A stretch of 26,364 nt of DNA. Origin: CAZOMR01 sp964580655. Its GTDB lineage: Bacteria; RBG-13-61-14; CAZOMR01. Made by a program: the position numbers and the translations under genes. Where the stretch lies: NCBI GenBank assembly GCA_964580655.1, contig CAZOMR010000013.1:1-26364 (forward strand), given 5' to 3'. Within the stretch, counting starts at the first letter, position 1, and every line of letters begins with the position of its first letter. Under the pieces are notes generated by a model. It did no database searches. It saw nothing but the letters and a program-made list of their open reading frames with translations, and was not told where the DNA came from. Positions 24,032-26,364 of the stretch are shown here, in pieces.

Positions 24032-25093
24032 TCATGCCTCCACAAACGCGGCTTTTCTGCGCCGGCGAAGTAGCCAGATGAAAAAAGGCCCTCCGAGCAG
24101 AGCGGTTATTACGCCCACCGGTATCTCGGCTGGAGCGATCAGGCTTCGGGCCGCGGTATCGCAGATCATCAGGAAGATCGCACCGACGAAGAGCGAGGCT
24201 GGAAGCAGGAGCCGATGATCCGGCCCGAGGGTCAGACGAGTGATGTGCGGCACTATAAGCCCGATGAACCCGATTAAGCCGCTTACCGAAACCACTGCCC
24301 CGGTTACAAGGCTCGCGGCCAGAAACACGATCAGCTTGACCCGCTCAACCGATACCCCGAGATGATGTGCGGATTCCTCGCCAAGGCTCAAGATGTTAAA
24401 TGCCCTGGCCTCGCCGAAAAGGATTACTGATCCGATCGCCACATACACCGCTATGCCCAGGGTCGTTGAGTAGCGCTCGCTTGATATGTTGCCCATCATC
24501 CAGAAGACCATGCTGTGCACTTTCTCCTGGCTTGTGATGCTGATCAAAAACATGATTATAGCGGATAGAAAAGCGTTTGCGATCACTCCGGCAAGGAGCA
24601 GTGTATGGGTAGGAAGCCGGCCTTGCGTGCGTGCGATGGAAAAAACAGCAAGCATTGCCCCGAACGACCCGGCAAAAGCGAGGATCGGTCTGATGGAAAG
24701 CCCGAGAAAGGTGGCCTCAAGTCCGAGCAGGATCGCGATGATGGCCCCAAGTGCTCCTCCGCCGGAGACCCCCAGGATGAAAGGCTCAGCCAGGGGGTTA
24801 CGAAGGATGGCCTGAAAGCTCGCCCCGGCTACGGAAAGCGCGGCACCGACTATCCCGGCCATCAGCACCCGCGGAAGCCGGACGCGAAAGAGTATGGTGG
24901 CCGCGGCCCCTTGATCCTGACCTTTAAGCGCGGCTAAAAGCCCTGGAAGAATCTCTGATCGAGAAATCTCCACCTCGGTAGGCCCGATGCCCACGCAGAT
25001 CACCATGACCACGATTGCCAGGAAAAATAGCAGGCTCACGCGCCAGAGCCATCCTGAAAGTGTGAGGCGACTCCCCATATCCTTCTTACTCAA
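24032..25093 (-). CDS. btuC: Vitamin B12 ABC transporter permease (FecCD family)
   Basis: A 353-residue inner-membrane permease of the FecCD/BtuC family with about ten helices. Family marks are RLPRVLMAGIVGAALSVAGA, the NPLAEPFILGVSGGGALGA segment, GEESAHHLGV (the ATPase-coupling region) and GLIGFIGLIVPHITRL. The TTG at 25093 overlaps the btuF stop as TTGA, with GGAGGAG nine bases upstream; I prefer it to a GTG at 25117 that would lie inside btuF and to the ATG at 25078. It pairs with the ATPase encoded directly behind. Substrate is taken from the riboswitch, not from the permease itself. Confidence 0.93.
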   Translation of the reverse strand: MSKKDMGSRLTLSGWLWRVSLLFFLAIVVMVICVGIGPTEVEISRSEILPGLLAALKGQDQGAAATILFRVRLPRVLMAGIVGAALSVAGASFQAILRNPLAEPFILGVSGGGALGAIIAILLGLEATFLGLSIRPILAFAGSFGAMLAVFSIARTQGRLPTHTLLLAGVIANAFLSAIIMFLISITSQEKVHSMVFWMMGNISSERYSTTLGIAVYVAIGSVILFGEARAFNILSLGEESAHHLGVSVERVKLIVFLAASLVTGAVVSVSGLIGFIGLIVPHITRLTLGPDHRLLLPASLFVGAIFLMICDTAARSLIAPAEIPVGVITALLGGPFFIWLLRRRRKAAFVEA

Positions 25094-26013
25094 GGCCGGG
25101 ACTCCTCCGGGAAGCACTCCGGGTGCAGGCTCTTTGCCAGCATAATAAGACCTTCAAAGAGCCTCGGGCCGGGCCGGGCAAGCAGGTCCTGGTCAAGCAC
25201 ATAAATCCGGTGCGCCTTCACCGCGGGAATTTCCGGCCAGCGCGACCAGTCCTTCTCCGCGGCCATCTGCGCCGCGGCATCCGAGCCCATGCTTACATCA
25301 ATGATTACCTCCGGGCCTCTCGCAAGAACCTCCTCCAGACTGAATTGCGGATAGGGAATCCTCGAATCAGTCGCAATATTCGCTCCTCCGGAAAGCCGGA
25401 TCATGTCGTCCGCAAATGTACGCTGGCCAGCCAGGATCATGGGATCCCGGCCGTAAGCAAATAGCACTGGCAGGACGGGAGCACCGCGCACCCGCTCTTT
25501 CACCAGGGACATCTTGCCCCGACACCCCTCTACAATGGCATGAGCCTGGCTCTCCCTGCCAGTCACCCTGCCCAGAACCAGAATCTGCTCAAGCACCTGT
25601 TCCAGTGTGGCTGGCTGGTAGGTCGCTATCCTGAAGCCCAGTCCTTCCAGCAAGGAGATGGTGCGTTCGGAATTGCCGTCCCGCGTGGCAACAATCAGGT
25701 CCGGGTTCATGGTAATGATTCTTTCTACATCCCCGGAGATAAAACTGCCCACCTTGGGCTTTTTCATCGCGCGATCCGGAAAGTTGCATTGTTCGGTAAC
25801 ACCCACTATCCTGGAATCCAATCCCAGGGCAAAGAGGACCTCTGTAATGCTCGGGGCAAGGCTCACGATCCGCTTAGGAGGACTAGGAGGTGCTGGCTTC
25901 GTGGATACCTGCTCTTCGCGGGGAGCCCCCTGGAGGGGCTCTACCTGCCATGCCAGGATGATCAATGCGATCAGCCCGGCCAGCCCGATCCCTATATATG
26001 TCCTTTTCTTCAT
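25090..26013 (-). CDS. btuF: Periplasmic corrinoid-binding protein
   Basis: The 307-residue protein captures vitamin B12 in the periplasm and delivers it to the BtuCD transporter. A hydrophobic segment (about 5-23) after MKKR serves as signal peptide or membrane anchor; there is no lipobox Cys. The class III binding fold follows a Pro-rich linker: RIVSLAPSITEVLFALGLD (48-66), GVTEQCNFPD, NPDLIVATRDGN, and the late YVLDQDLLARPGPR segment where family members place the ligand-contact loop. The ATG at 26013 follows directly on the seven-U run of a riboswitch-linked terminator, and the only plausible ribosome binding site (GGGGA) lies within that terminator's stem, seven bases upstream. It is the first gene of btuF-btuC-btuD-tonB. 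Confidence 0.93.
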   Translation of the reverse strand: MKKRTYIGIGLAGLIALIILAWQVEPLQGAPREEQVSTKPAPPSPPKRIVSLAPSITEVLFALGLDSRIVGVTEQCNFPDRAMKKPKVGSFISGDVERIITMNPDLIVATRDGNSERTISLLEGLGFRIATYQPATLEQVLEQILVLGRVTGRESQAHAIVEGCRGKMSLVKERVRGAPVLPVLFAYGRDPMILAGQRTFADDMIRLSGGANIATDSRIPYPQFSLEEVLARGPEVIIDVSMGSDAAAQMAAEKDWSRWPEIPAVKAHRIYVLDQDLLARPGPRLFEGLIMLAKSLHPECFPEESRP

Positions 26014-26051
26014 AAAAAAATCCCCAATTCCCTGCCCGGGAAATTGGGGAT
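26014..26051 (-). terminator. Rho-independent terminator of the cobalamin riboswitch
   Basis: On the minus strand AUCCCCAAUU-U-CCC pairs with GGGAAUUGGGGAU: 13 base pairs with one bulged U and a GGGCA loop, followed by seven U (26014-26020). It stands between the aptamer and btuF. The U-run ends at the base before the ATG, and the 3' arm contains the btuF ribosome binding site. When cobalamin is bound this hairpin should form and shut off the operon. Confidence 0.85.
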
Positions 26052-26097
26052 GGTTTTTAGGCCAGCTCCATTTTCCCTGACCGCGGGGAAGAATGAA

Positions 26098-26262
26098 GCG
26101 CTTCCAGGCAGGTTTCCTGACTTACGGCATAATCTCCCGGCCTTCCCGGGCTTTATAGCCCAGTGGCAAAATTCGAGAGACCGTCACCGATCACAGTGGC
26201 GGGTCCGTGATGGCTTCTCACCATCTTCCCTTTTAATCCCTGCGGAGCCTCGGAAGCGGGTA
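26098..26262 (-). promoter_or_regulatory. Cobalamin riboswitch (aptamer)
   Basis: The minus strand carries the cobalamin aptamer in the right order: closing stem GCUUCC (from 26257) with GGAAGC (to 26100); UUAAAAGGGAAG then GGUGAGAAGCCAUCACGGAC; the core CCCGCCACUGUGA; GCCACUGGGC and GGGAAGGC; and the B12 box AGUCAGGAAACCUGCC (26107-26122). It binds adenosylcobalamin or another corrinoid in the nascent RNA. Bound, it should favour the terminator at 26014-26051 and reduce the uptake operon. A GAAGCGCUUC palindrome at 26095-26104 overlaps the closing stem and could form in the unbound state. Confidence 0.93.
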
Positions 26263-26280
26263 TTTCAAATAACCGAACCT

Positions 26281-26310
26281 ATTATAGTGCGCCTGCTCAC
26301 AAGATGTCAA
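26281..26310 (-). promoter_or_regulatory. Promoter of the B12 uptake operon
   Basis: TTGACA (26305-26310) and TATAAT (26281-26286) on the minus strand are both perfect consensus hexamers, 18 bases apart. Transcription would start near 26274, ten or so bases before the riboswitch. A strong promoter with control placed after initiation fits a riboswitch-governed operon. Confidence 0.75.
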
Positions 26311-26364
26311 ATAATTTTTGCCCAATAAAAAGAGCTATCAGTGCAGAGTTCAGTAAAGCGCTAT

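Noticed and set aside
25540..26328. 262-codon plus-strand ORF
   Set aside because: It is antisense to btuF and to the cobalamin riboswitch and its promoter, which are clearly real on the minus strand.
1..26364. CRISPR arrays, tRNA, rRNA, insertion sequences with transposase, prophage genes
   Set aside because: No regularly spaced repeats, cloverleaf-like sequence, rRNA core motif, transposase or phage structural protein could be found on either strand.

Overview
The window is ordinary chromosomal DNA of a Gram-negative (diderm) bacterium, with roughly balanced base composition. It carries two heptosyltransferase-type glycosyltransferases, a TonB protein, and a periplasmic binding protein for outer-membrane-dependent uptake. 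The mix (VLCAD-like acyl-CoA dehydrogenase, ClC with CBS and TrkA-C domains, HicAB, an LmbE deacetylase, secreted START-like and CrtC/Svf1-like proteins) would fit an uncultured Desulfobacterota-like lineage. That placement is inference only; there is no rRNA or tRNA in the window. All family names come from reading the proteins; no database search was possible.

Layout. From 55 to 7298 (+) a consensus-like promoter opens a run of a secreted CrtC/Svf1-like lipocalin-fold protein, an unrecognised protein, a ClC chloride transporter or channel with a regulatory C-terminus, a sodium:solute symporter and a UPF0104/AglD-like membrane protein. A 44-codon relic of a different ClC CBS domain sits directly behind the ClC gene. 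From 7400 to 10538 (-) come a secreted C45-type peptidase/acyltransferase and a dnaJ-grpE pair without dnaK. From 10680 to 13125 (+) a divergent promoter drives two GT9 glycosyltransferases and a small basic protein. From 13134 to 13801 (+) there is a HicAB toxin-antitoxin module, preceded by a perfect 16-bp palindrome and an overlooked 53-codon ORF that ends inside the hicA start.

From 14027 to 18846 (-) are a secreted sphingomyelinase-like phosphohydrolase, a xylulokinase and a long acyl-CoA dehydrogenase. A 156-bp element with nested inverted repeats separates the first two, and its outer repeat contains the xylulokinase stop codon. From 18847 to 19505 is the only long gene-poor stretch; it ends in a fragment resembling the C-terminal tail of a DNA methyltransferase. 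From 19506 to 21623 (+) an LmbE/PIG-L deacetylase is coupled to a secreted protein with two START-like domains. A Crp-family regulator (21644-22339, -) converges on it.

From 22509 to 26310 (-) is a complete vitamin B12 uptake operon: a strong promoter, a cobalamin riboswitch, a terminator, then btuF, btuC, btuD and tonB, each gene overlapping or nearly touching the next. The terminator's U-run runs straight into the btuF start codon and its 3' arm holds the ribosome binding site, so one hairpin could control both transcription and translation.

I did not find a clearly new multi-gene system. The observations most worth a second look are the riboswitch/start-codon arrangement, the small ORF and palindrome at hicAB, the ClC CBS relic, the nested-repeat element at xylB, and the deacetylase plus double-START pair.
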